A stretch of DNA of 14,678 nt from Anaerolineaceae bacterium (GTDB lineage Bacteria > Chloroflexota > Anaerolineae > Anaerolineales > Anaerolineaceae): assembly GCA_014860845.1 (NCBI GenBank), contig JACZIY010000478.1, forward strand, positions 1-14,678, in the 5' to 3' direction. Below are positions 6,860-13,296 of this stretch, in pieces (the stretch's first letter is position 1; each line of letters begins with the position of its first letter). The translations under genes and the position numbers were made by a program. The notes under the pieces were generated by a model, which worked only from the letters and a program-made list of their open reading frames with translations, did not search any database and was not told the DNA's origin.

Positions 6860-7717
6860 GTGAGAAGTGAAGAACAGGTTCTAGGACAAATACTTGATTT
6901 CGCCAACCAGGATGAAAATATTCGTGCCGTTATTATGAATGGATCACGAGTCAATCCAAATGCAAACCAGGATATTTTTTGCGACTATGACGTTGGTTGC
7001 TTTGTTCATGATCTTGAAATATTTGTTCAGGATAAAAGCTGGATTCCTTACTTTGGTGATCTGGTAATTATGCAATTCAACCGGAATGATGATTTTCCTG
7101 AGAATGCATTTGTGTTCTTGATGCAATTTTCAGATGGCGTTCGGATTGATTTGTCATTTGCAAAGATGAACATGATCAACACAGCTAATGAGGACAGTCT
7201 GACGGTCGTATTGTTGGATAAGGATCAATGCCTTCCACCCATTCAACCACCCAATGAGTCCAGTTACATAACTAAAAAACCAAACCAGGCTGATTACGAT
7301 CTAATGGTGAACGAATTCTGGTGGGTCTCCACCTATGTTGTCAAATCTCTCTGGCGCAACGAGACCGTGACCGCCAAATATTTATTCGAGGTGATTGTTC
7401 GGGATTGCTTAAACAAAATGGTTACCTGGTATATCGCTTTGAAATACGATTGGCAAATCAATGTGGGAAAAATGGGGAAGAAATTTGGAAAATTATTGCC
7501 CCCAGACCTCTGGCGGGAACTTCTTAAAACTTATCCAGGAACCGATGAAGCAGAAATCTGGCAGGCATTATTTGCCGCCGGAATATTAATGCGCAAGGTG
7601 AGCATTCCTGTCGCTGAAAACTTAGGATATGCGTACCATTATCAAGAAGATGATCTGGTAACAGCATATTTGCAGCACGTGATGAATATGCCGAAGGATG
7701 CGCAATCATTCGATTGA
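6860..7717 (+). CDS. ANT(6)/AadE-like aminoglycoside nucleotidyltransferase
   Basis: A 285-residue protein resembling streptomycin 6-adenylyltransferases, which transfer AMP from ATP to streptomycin. The polymerase-beta-type active site is intact: NGSR (27-30), the metal-binding pair Asp42 and Asp44 in FCDYDVG, and a third acidic residue Asp97 in VRIDLSFA. The N-terminus (MRSEEQVLGQILDFA) and length match ANT(6) proteins. Many chromosomal relatives have unknown substrates, so resistance cannot be assumed. The start is GTG at 6860 with AAGG/GGTGG 4-8 nt upstream. It begins 35 nt after znuB with no visible terminator, so it may be the last gene of the zinc operon. The coding sequence ends inside the first unit of a repeat array. 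Confidence 0.85.
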   Translation: MRSEEQVLGQILDFANQDENIRAVIMNGSRVNPNANQDIFCDYDVGCFVHDLEIFVQDKSWIPYFGDLVIMQFNRNDDFPENAFVFLMQFSDGVRIDLSFAKMNMINTANEDSLTVVLLDKDQCLPPIQPPNESSYITKKPNQADYDLMVNEFWWVSTYVVKSLWRNETVTAKYLFEVIVRDCLNKMVTWYIALKYDWQINVGKMGKKFGKLLPPDLWRELLKTYPGTDEAEIWQALFAAGILMRKVSIPVAENLGYAYHYQEDDLVTAYLQHVMNMPKDAQSFD

Positions 7718-8053
7718 AAATTACCAAGGACTTAAGGTGCGTTGCACTTAGGGAGAAAAAGTCTACATCGTTTGGTCTATGGTGATTGTAAACTTAGAAA
7801 CCAAAAGTGCATTGCACCTCGGATTGGAGCTCACACAGGGATAGGTGCAGCGCACTTCTGCCAGTTTGATGGAGGGGGTATTCTTCTGAAGACCATATGG
7901 GTTGGTTGACCGTTAAGTGCAATGCACCAGTCAAAAATACAAGGTGCAACACACTTCTGATATTGTGTTAAATGTAACCCTTTCCAGGATATTTGTATGT
8001 CGGTTAATCCCTAAGTGTAATTTACCAATGACTCCAAGGTTGCAATGCACCAG
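7712..8053. repeat. Array of paired, diverged GTGCA-N-TGCAC-like palindromes
   Basis: This gene-free stretch (most of 7718-8117) holds alternating-orientation copies of a 15-17 bp imperfect palindrome. Forward copies: AAGTGCATTGCACCT 7805-7819, AAGTGCAATGCACCA 7915-7929, AAGTGTAATTTACCA 8013-8027, and a decayed one near 7712-7726. Reverse copies: AAGGTGCGTTGCACTTA 7734-7750, AGGTGCAGCGCACTT 7843-7857, AGGTGCAACACACTT 7942-7956, AAGGTTGCAATGCACC 8036-8051. They group as four forward-reverse pairs starting about 93, 110 and 98 bp apart, with weaker similarity between the spacers (e.g. a T-A-T-G...G-G-T-T...C-C element before two forward copies). No coding potential is seen. It may be a decayed small repeat family or a protein-binding array. 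Confidence 0.75.
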
Positions 8054-8055
8054 AT

Positions 8056-8095
8056 AAAAAACTGATCCAGAAGTCATTTCGACTTTTGGATCAGT
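8056..8095 (-). terminator. Intrinsic terminator of the kor operon
   Basis: The arms ACTGATCCAGAAGTC (8061-8075) and GACTTTTGGATCAGT (8081-8095) form a 15-bp stem with one G-U pair and a 5-nt loop. On the minus strand the stem is followed at once by a run of T (8061-8056). It lies 22 nt after the korC stop. It faces the ANT(6)-like gene, whose own transcript would reach it through the repeat array. Confidence 0.9.
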
Positions 8096-8117
8096 AACTT
8101 CATTTGTAAATAAAAGT

Positions 8118-8669
8118 TTACGCTGAAATCGCAGCTGCTAAATACGTTCCACCACGTTGCATGGCTTCTTTATTGAGCGCTAATAATTTTTGATGCCGTT
8201 CAGGCAGGTGTTCTTTGAGTGCTTTTTCAACGGCTGCAACCGGCAGGATCTCCAGGTTTGCTAACAAAGCACCCAACAAAACCATATTGGTCATGCGTTT
8301 GTCACCCAGTTCTTCAGCGATGGTGTTGGCTGGAACCATGACTACTTTTATATCACCACGCCTGACTTCACGATCAACCATGGATTGATTGACCACCAGA
8401 ACGCCACCATCCTTCACTTTATCTTCGTATTTATCCATAGAGGGAAGGTTCATGGCAATTACAGCACTGGGACGGCTGACCATAGGAGAACCGATTTCTT
8501 CATCACTGATCACCACCGTACAATTGGCAGTACCACCGCGCATTTCCGGGCCATAGGAAGGAATCCAGGTAACCTGAAGACCCTGGTCCATGGCTGCATA
8601 GGTCAGCAGTTGACCGGCGAATAGAACCCCTTGACCGCCAAAACCTGCAATAATAATCTCTTTTTGCAT
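8118..8669 (-). CDS. korC: 2-oxoacid:ferredoxin oxidoreductase, gamma subunit
   Basis: Gamma subunit (183 residues) of a CoA-forming 2-oxoacid oxidoreductase. The N-terminal [18 protein letters not shown] (about 5-22) is the family glycine-rich motif. [18 protein letters not shown] (about 39-56) is the other well conserved stretch, near the CoA/TPP interface in known structures. The ATG at 8669 is chosen because GGAGG lies 5 nt before it; the ATG at 8681 directly abutting the korB stop overlaps that ribosome-binding site and has none of its own. Last gene of the operon, followed by a strong terminator. 2-oxoglutarate, branched-chain and other 2-oxoacids are all possible substrates; the symbol follows the four-gene kor layout. 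Confidence 0.9.
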   Translation of the reverse strand: MQKEIIIAGFGGQGVLFAGQLLTYAAMDQGLQVTWIPSYGPEMRGGTANCTVVISDEEIGSPMVSRPSAVIAMNLPSMDKYEDKVKDGGVLVVNQSMVDREVRRGDIKVVMVPANTIAEELGDKRMTNMVLLGALLANLEILPVAAVEKALKEHLPERHQKLLALNKEAMQRGGTYLAAAISA

Positions 8670-8681
8670 ATTTTCCTCCAT

Positions 8682-9461
8682 CTATATCTTCAACTCTTTA
8701 AGTGCTGGATTTACCTTGTAATCGCCAATGGGATAATAGGGTATCATAGCATCTTCCACCCATTTGAGCGCCTGGACAGGTGTCAAACCCCAATTGGTTG
8801 GGCAGGTGGAGAGTAATTCAACCATGGAAAAACCCAGACCATTCTTTTGAGTTTCGAATGCCAGACGAATGGATTTTTTAGCCATACGAATGTTCTTCGG
8901 ATCATGCAAACTGCGGCGGACAACGTATCCCGCACCATCCAGGGTTGCCAGCATTTCAGCGGTGCGGATGGGGAACCCGGCAACTTCAACATCACGGCCA
9001 TTAGGAGAGGAGGATGTCTTCTGCCCTGGTAATGTTGTTGGTGCCATCTGACCACCCGTCATGCCGTAATTGGCATTGTTTAAGAAGATGACAGTAATAT
9101 TTTCCCCCCGCGCGGCAGCTGCTACAATTTCACCCATTCCGATGGAAGCCAGGTCTCCATCACCCTGATAAGTCATCACAAAGCGATGAGGGAGTACCCG
9201 TTTGACGCCAGTAGCCATGGCAGGAGCACGTCCGTGTGGCGCCTGTACGAAATCAAAATCAAAGTAATTGTAAGCAAACACGGAACATCCAACCGCAGCG
9301 ACACCGATCATACTCTCTTTGATACCCATTTCATCGATCACTTCAGCTATCAGACGATGTGCGACACCATGGGTACAGCCCGGGCAGTAATGGGTCTGGA
9401 CACTTGCCATCGATTCTGGTCGATCATAAACCAATTGTTCTTGCATTGATATGTTTTCCAT
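8682..9461 (-). CDS. korB: 2-oxoacid:ferredoxin oxidoreductase, beta (TPP-binding) subunit
   Basis: A 259-residue catalytic subunit binding thiamine diphosphate. The TPP/Mg motif runs from GDGD (99-102) to NN (127-128). Cys26 and Cys29 (CPGC), Cys59 (VGCSVFAY) and the cysteine in LSTCPTNWG are positioned to bind the [4Fe-4S] cluster of this family. CPTNWGLTP near the C-terminus is common in four-subunit Kor/Vor-type enzymes. The start at 9461 has GGAGG 6 nt upstream, overlapping the korA stop codon; an in-frame Met six residues in is less likely. It sits 10 nt after korA and directly abuts korC. Which 2-oxoacid is used is not visible. Confidence 0.93.
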   Translation of the reverse strand: MENISMQEQLVYDRPESMASVQTHYCPGCTHGVAHRLIAEVIDEMGIKESMIGVAAVGCSVFAYNYFDFDFVQAPHGRAPAMATGVKRVLPHRFVMTYQGDGDLASIGMGEIVAAAARGENITVIFLNNANYGMTGGQMAPTTLPGQKTSSSPNGRDVEVAGFPIRTAEMLATLDGAGYVVRRSLHDPKNIRMAKKSIRLAFETQKNGLGFSMVELLSTCPTNWGLTPVQALKWVEDAMIPYYPIGDYKVNPALKELKI

Positions 9462-9471
9462 TCCAGACCTC

Positions 9472-10584
9472 CTAGTTCATCTTTCCAAATCTTGCCAACC
9501 AGCGATCACGTGGGTGTCCATCGGTGGCCGCAGGTTCATTGACCATCCGGTCAATTTCTGCTTCAATTTCCTCAGGCATAGGGAGAATACCGCCCATGCG
9601 TCCATAGAATTCGACTGGAATTTGTCTACGAGTAATATTCAGTACGTCCTCCAGCATCTGACCGGCATTCATCTCGACAACCAGCAATCCTTTGAGTCGT
9701 TTGCTGAGTTTATATAATTCATTTTCAGGATACGGAGCCAGTGAAACTGGACGGAAAAGCCCAACCTTGATTCCTTTGGCCCGGGCTGCGCGAACGGCAG
9801 AAAGAGCAATTCTCCCGGAAGTGCCAAACCCAATCACAGCGTATTCTGCATCATCCAGATAATATTCTTTGTATTGCACTTCATTTGATTTAATTTCCTG
9901 CCAGCGACGTTCCAATCGGAAATTTGTCTTTTCCTGTTGAGGTGGATCGAGATAAATGGAGGATAAAAAGCGACGTTCTCTACCTTCTGAACCATAGGTT
10001 GCCCAATCCGGGGTGCGCATGATGGCAGGTATCATTTCCGGTAATTCAGCTGGTTCCATCATCTGTCCCAGAGAACCATCTGCCAGAATAACCACGATGG
10101 AACGATATTTTTCAGCCAGATCAAAAGCAGTATAAGTGAGATCAATGGCTTCCTGAATGTTGGCAGGTGCCAGAACGATAGGATGGTAATCGCCATGTCC
10201 ACCACCGTGAACGATCTGATTGTAATCAGCTTGCGCTGGAGCAATATTCCCTAAACCGGGTCCTCCGCGCATGACGTCAACGATCACTACCGGTAATTCT
10301 GTTCCAGCAATGTAGGAAATACCTTCCATCATTAAACTTGTCCCAGGGCTGGATGAGGAACTCATCACACGTGCTCCGGTACAGGCGGCACCATAAACCA
10401 TATTGATAGCCCCTAATTCGCTTTCTGCCTGCAGAAATGTGCGACCTAATTCAGGCATGCGGGAGGAGAGATATTCCAGCAATTCTGTTTGTGGGGTGAT
10501 TGGGTAACCAAAATAAGCATTTAAACCTGCTCGAACGGCTGCTTCTGCAATGGCAACATTGCCTTTCATTAATTCTTTCGCCAT
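9472..10584 (-). CDS. korA: 2-oxoacid:ferredoxin oxidoreductase, alpha subunit
   Basis: A 370-residue alpha subunit carrying the pyrimidine-binding domain for TPP and the domain II fold. Visible signatures: [14 protein letters not shown] (about 26-39), the conserved acidic [18 protein letters not shown] stretch, [20 protein letters not shown] and [19 protein letters not shown]. All are typical of KorA/VorB alpha subunits lacking a fused gamma domain. The ATG at 10584 is preferred: AGGAG lies 5 nt before it and it starts 13 nt after korD. The longer in-frame start at 10632 would overlap the korD reading frame by 35 nt and is not supported. Second gene of the operon. Confidence 0.93.
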   Translation of the reverse strand: MAKELMKGNVAIAEAAVRAGLNAYFGYPITPQTELLEYLSSRMPELGRTFLQAESELGAINMVYGAACTGARVMSSSSSPGTSLMMEGISYIAGTELPVVIVDVMRGGPGLGNIAPAQADYNQIVHGGGHGDYHPIVLAPANIQEAIDLTYTAFDLAEKYRSIVVILADGSLGQMMEPAELPEMIPAIMRTPDWATYGSEGRERRFLSSIYLDPPQQEKTNFRLERRWQEIKSNEVQYKEYYLDDAEYAVIGFGTSGRIALSAVRAARAKGIKVGLFRPVSLAPYPENELYKLSKRLKGLLVVEMNAGQMLEDVLNITRRQIPVEFYGRMGGILPMPEEIEAEIDRMVNEPAATDGHPRDRWLARFGKMN

Positions 10585-10597
10585 TTTCTCCTCTTTC

Positions 10598-10831
10598 CTA
10601 TTGAGAACGACTCTTGACTTCACGATAAACAATTAGCGCCGCTTCCGGACAGACAATAGCACAGATGCCACAACCAGTACAGCCCTGTTCAATCAATTCT
10701 ACGGGATGATACCCTTTGATATTCAATCGTTCTGGCGCGAGTGCTAAGACATCTTGTGGGCAGGCATCCACACAAATTTCACAACCTTTGCATGAATTAT
10801 CTCGTACTTCTATTCGTCCCTGAGGGGGCAT
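10598..10831 (-). CDS. korD: 2-oxoacid:ferredoxin oxidoreductase, delta subunit (2[4Fe-4S] ferredoxin-like)
   Basis: A 77-residue protein with two classical cluster motifs: Cys14-X2-Cys17-X2-Cys20-X3-Cys24-Pro and Cys51-X2-Cys54-X2-Cys57-X3-Cys61-Pro. As the first gene of the kor operon it is the electron-transfer subunit that carries electrons from the TPP enzyme to soluble ferredoxin. The start has a very strong ribosome-binding site (AAGGAGG, 10842-10836). It is divergent from the aldehyde oxidoreductase gene, with a 544-bp shared upstream region. Confidence 0.93.
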   Translation of the reverse strand: MPPQGRIEVRDNSCKGCEICVDACPQDVLALAPERLNIKGYHPVELIEQGCTGCGICAIVCPEAALIVYREVKSRSQ

Positions 10832-10852
10832 ACGTCCTCCTTGCTAGAAATT

Positions 10853-10866
10853 TCCGATATCTCGGA
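10853..10866 (-). other. Small hairpin in the kor leader
   Basis: TCCGA (10853-10857) and TCGGA (10862-10866) form a 5-bp stem with a TATC/GATA loop, about 10 nt upstream of the korD ribosome-binding site. It may be incidental or affect translation initiation. Confidence 0.25.
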
Positions 10867-10899
10867 TAAAAACTGTAAACAATAGTCTCATTCATTATC

Positions 10900-10929
10900 A
10901 TTGTAGATGAAAACTTTGGTAAGTGTCTA
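10900..10929 (-). promoter_or_regulatory. Possible promoter of the kor operon
   Basis: On the minus strand, TAGACA (10929-10924) and TACAAT (10905-10900) are 18 bp apart, giving a start near 10893 and a ~60-nt leader. Both boxes match the consensus in five of six bases. A 7-bp inverted repeat ACAATAG/CTATTGT (10880-10886, 10927-10933) overlaps the -35 and lies downstream of the -10, and could serve a regulator. Confidence 0.4.
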
Positions 10930-11015
10930 TTGTCACGACGGGTCTCCACAATTTTCCTTGCTTGAATGATATTAATTATTATTCACCGCCCAATAGAAAC
11001 GACCCTTTTTGATTC

Positions 11016-11071
11016 TGGAGATATGATCATGGCTATAAAATCCTGGCGATAAAATACTGGGATCAATTGAC
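11016..11071 (+). repeat. 14-bp tandem repeats upstream of the AOR promoter
   Basis: Consecutive 14-bp units start at 11016 (TGGAGATATGATCA), 11030 (TGGCTATAAAATCC) and 11044 (TGGCGATAAAATAC), with a degenerate fourth from 11058 (TGGGATCAATTGAC) that includes most of the -35 box. The shared pattern is TGG-N-N-ATA-N-N-AT. Position and spacing suit binding of a regulator next to RNA polymerase. Confidence 0.55.
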
Positions 11072-11094
11072 AACGATATGATTTTTATTATAAT
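11067..11094 (+). promoter_or_regulatory. Consensus promoter of the aldehyde oxidoreductase gene
   Basis: TTGACA (11067-11072) and TATAAT (11089-11094), both perfect, are 16 bp apart. The start would be near 11101, leaving an unusually long ~275-nt untranslated leader before the ATG at 11376. Confidence 0.8.
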
Positions 11095-11157
11095 GAAAAT
11101 GGATGATAAATCCCAATACTTAGGACAAATCCAATTAAGTTAATTAGTTTTCGTTAA

Positions 11158-11244
11158 ACCTCCGATTCGTTGATTCCGTCCCGGATAAACGAACGATAAG
11201 GCAAGGAGAGCAATTTCCTTCGCCCGCCAGTGCGCAAAGGAGGT
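11158..11244 (+). ncRNA. Structured leader RNA, riboswitch aptamer candidate (possibly Moco/Tuco-like)
   Basis: A closing stem ACCTCC (11158-11163) / GGAGGT (11239-11244) encloses a series of hairpins. Hairpin A: TTCGTT (11166-11171) with AACGAA (11188-11193), continued by TCCG (11175-11178) with CGGA (11182-11185). Hairpin B: GGCAAGGA (11200-11207) with TCCTTCGCC (11216-11224), one bulge. Hairpin C: CGC (11225-11227) with GCG (11232-11234). The element ends in AAAGGAGGT. Such a multibranched leader before a tungsten/molybdenum-type enzyme suggests a cofactor-sensing riboswitch. The GGC...GCC hairpin followed by a short segment and AAAGG recalls the 3' half of the Moco motif, but I cannot confirm a match to its consensus. 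Confidence 0.5.
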
Positions 11245-11284
11245 AAGGTTACCTGATTTGGTCAACCTTCGCTTTGCGTATTTT
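11231..11284 (+). terminator. Conditional terminator hairpin in the AOR leader
   Basis: CGCAAAG (11233-11239) pairs with CTTTGCG (11272-11278). Within it AAGGTT (11245-11250) pairs with AACCTT (11264-11269), capped by ACC (11251-11253) with GGT (11260-11262). TATTTT (11279-11284) follows. The 5' strand overlaps the last bases of the preceding structured domain, so the two folds exclude each other, which is typical of a riboswitch expression platform. Confidence 0.55.
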
Positions 11285-11375
11285 AACCATTATCGAACCA
11301 AGGAGGAAAAAACGATTTAATTTTTGAAGTATCAAATCTCATTGTTCATTAAACAAATTTTGAAAGGAGTGTACT

Positions 11376-13139
11376 ATGTGGATTCTAAGAATAAATATGT
11401 CTGATCTAAGCTATAAGCTGGAAGAATTACCTGAAAAATATAAATTATTGTATGGCCGTGCGTTAACATCACAGATGGTTTATGATGAAGTTCCACCTCT
11501 ATGTCATGCTTTGGGACTGAACAATAAACTTGTATTCTCTGCAGGTGTTGTGACTGGCACAGCTGCACCGACCTCAGCCCGAGTCTCAGTGGGTGGTAAA
11601 TCACCATTAACCGGTGGTATTAAGGAAGCCAATGCTGGTACAGCCTGGGGACCGGATCTGGCAAAGATGCAAATACGCGCCCTGGTGGTAGAAGGACTCC
11701 CAGAAAAGAAAGATGTTTATTGGGGTGCCAAGATTAAATGGGATGATGCAACCGGAAAACCTGCTGTGGAATTCTTTGATGCAACCCAACACGTTGGCAA
11801 AGACGTGTATGAAGTTTACCCGAAGATTTTTGAGAAATTTGGAGAAAAAGTTTCCATCGCCAGTATGGGAACAGCGGGGGAGTTTGGGTATGGCAATTCC
11901 GGCATCGTCTTCAATGATATGGCGCGCAGGCCCAGTCGGTATGCAGGTCGTGGTGGTCTGGGTGCTGTGTTGGCTTCTAAACGTCTCAAATTCCTGGTCC
12001 TGGATAGCAAAGGTTCACCTGGCATTGATATGGTCGATAAACCTCTCTTCGATGAAGGTCGCAAGAAATTAATTGATGCTATTCGCAGTCATCCCATATC
12101 CCAACCAAAAGGCGGCTTAAACAGCTATGGTACAGCTGTGTTGGTCAATATTCTGAATGAAGCAGGTGGTTTGCCAACCCGCAACTTCTCAGCCGGTCGC
12201 TTTGAGGGTGCAGCCAAGACTTCTGGTGAAGCTATATTTGAAACCAATAAAGAACGTATGGGTAAAGAAATTTATAACCATGCCTGTTCACCCGGTTGTA
12301 TCATTCAGTGCTCCAACACCTATTACAATGAAGATCAAACTGAAGCAACATCCTGTATTGAATATGAATCGACCTGGGCCCTGGGTGCCAATCTTGGTGT
12401 TGATAACCTGGATGACATTGCCACTATGGTGCAGCTCTGTAATGCCTATGGACTGGATACCATTGAAACTGGTGGTACATTAGGTGTAGCCATGGAAGGT
12501 GGATTGCTTGAATTTGGCGATAGCAAGGGTGCGATTCAAATGATTCATGAAATGGGTAAAGGCACAGCCACTGGCCGCACACTGGGTGGTGGTACAGAAG
12601 TTACTGGAAAGATTTATGGCGTCAAACGCGTGCCTGCTGTAAAAGGACAGGGTATGCCAGCCTATGAGCCCCGTGCTGTCAAAGGCATTGGTATCACTTA
12701 TGCGACTACCACCATGGGTGCTGACCATACAGCCGGTTACACAATCTGCCCAGAAATTTTAGGTGTAAGCGGCAAACTAGATCCATTGAGCCCTGAAGGC
12801 AAAGCCGCATTGAGCCGTGCTTTCCAGGCGACTACTGCCTTTATTGACTCCTGCGGACATTGTCTCTTCATCGCTTTCCCCATTCTGGACATCGCCACTG
12901 GGTTTGAAGGTATGATCCAGGAATGCAATGGCGTTTTAGGAACCAATTGGAACGCGGATGACATTGTCGCTTATGGCGCTGAAACCCTCAAAGTTGAGCG
13001 AAAGTTCAATGAAGCTGCCGGAATTGGTAAAGAAGCCGATCGTATTCCAGAATTCATGAAGATCGAACCATTGCCACCACACAATCAGATCTTTGATATT
13101 TCTGATGAAGCTTTGGATTCAGTTTATAAAGATCTATAA
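11376..13139 (+). CDS. aor: Aldehyde:ferredoxin oxidoreductase (tungsten/molybdenum pterin family)
   Basis: A cytoplasmic enzyme of 587 residues in the AOR family, catalysing reversible oxidation of aldehydes to acids with ferredoxin. The N-terminal pterin-binding domain includes SPLTGGIKEANAGTAWGPDLAKM (about 75-97) and YAGRGGLGAVLASKRLKFLV (about 189-208), standard AOR stretches. The [4Fe-4S] ligands appear to be Cys304, Cys308 and Cys312 (CSPGCIIQC, a CX3CX3C spacing unlike the CX2CX3C of Pyrococcus AOR) and Cys496 in DSCGHCLFIAF, with an extra Cys493. The start has AAGGAG 6 nt upstream; Met8 is a weaker alternative. Long structured leader, terminator downstream, cofactor genes following. 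The substrate range is not visible. Confidence 0.93.
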   Translation: MWILRINMSDLSYKLEELPEKYKLLYGRALTSQMVYDEVPPLCHALGLNNKLVFSAGVVTGTAAPTSARVSVGGKSPLTGGIKEANAGTAWGPDLAKMQIRALVVEGLPEKKDVYWGAKIKWDDATGKPAVEFFDATQHVGKDVYEVYPKIFEKFGEKVSIASMGTAGEFGYGNSGIVFNDMARRPSRYAGRGGLGAVLASKRLKFLVLDSKGSPGIDMVDKPLFDEGRKKLIDAIRSHPISQPKGGLNSYGTAVLVNILNEAGGLPTRNFSAGRFEGAAKTSGEAIFETNKERMGKEIYNHACSPGCIIQCSNTYYNEDQTEATSCIEYESTWALGANLGVDNLDDIATMVQLCNAYGLDTIETGGTLGVAMEGGLLEFGDSKGAIQMIHEMGKGTATGRTLGGGTEVTGKIYGVKRVPAVKGQGMPAYEPRAVKGIGITYATTTMGADHTAGYTICPEILGVSGKLDPLSPEGKAALSRAFQATTAFIDSCGHCLFIAFPILDIATGFEGMIQECNGVLGTNWNADDIVAYGAETLKVERKFNEAAGIGKEADRIPEFMKIEPLPPHNQIFDISDEALDSVYKDL

Positions 13140-13164
13140 CAGTTCAATCTAAATAATACAGAAT

Positions 13165-13203
13165 GGATGATTTTTGTCAGATTAACACTGATAAAAATCA
13201 TCC
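13165..13203 (+). terminator. Hairpin after aor, terminator
   Basis: GGATGATTTTTGTCAG (13165-13180) and CTGATAAAAATCATCC (13188-13203) form a 16-bp stem with one G-U pair and a 7-nt loop, starting 26 nt after the aor stop and followed by CGTTTTC. The long stem suggests a terminator or an mRNA 3'-end stabiliser. Confidence 0.6.
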
Positions 13204-13241
13204 CGTTTTCAATTAATATCCTGTTACAATCTTAATACGAT

Positions 13242-13270
13242 TGGGTGGGTTTAAATCACCCACCCATTTT
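13242..13270 (+). terminator. GC-rich hairpin with U-tract before the radical SAM gene (terminator/attenuator)
   Basis: TGGGTGGGT (13242-13250) and ACCCACCCA (13258-13266) form a perfect 9-bp stem with a 7-nt loop, followed immediately by TTTT (13267-13270). It lies 30 nt before the radical SAM start codon. It may be a second terminator for aor or an attenuator limiting the cofactor genes. I find no convincing promoter in 13140-13296. Confidence 0.7.
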
Positions 13271-13296
13271 ACAAGATTTCACCTAGGGACAAAAAA

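Noticed and set aside
7712..8053. CRISPR array
   Set aside because: Copies alternate in orientation, differ in sequence, and spacing ranges from about 10 to 65 bp; no cas gene is present.
8670..8681. korC start at 8681
   Set aside because: These codons contain the GGAGG ribosome-binding site for the ATG at 8669, which matches the usual N-terminus.
10585..10632. Longer start for korA overlapping korD
   Set aside because: The extra 16 residues overlap the korD frame and have no ribosome-binding site; AGGAG precedes the ATG at 10584, where family similarity also begins.
11158..11284. T-box, cobalamin, c-di-GMP-I or THF riboswitch
   Set aside because: I looked for their hallmark sequences as I remember them (e.g. 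T-box AGGGTGG-N-ACCGCG) and did not find them; Moco/Tuco-like or a new class remains possible.
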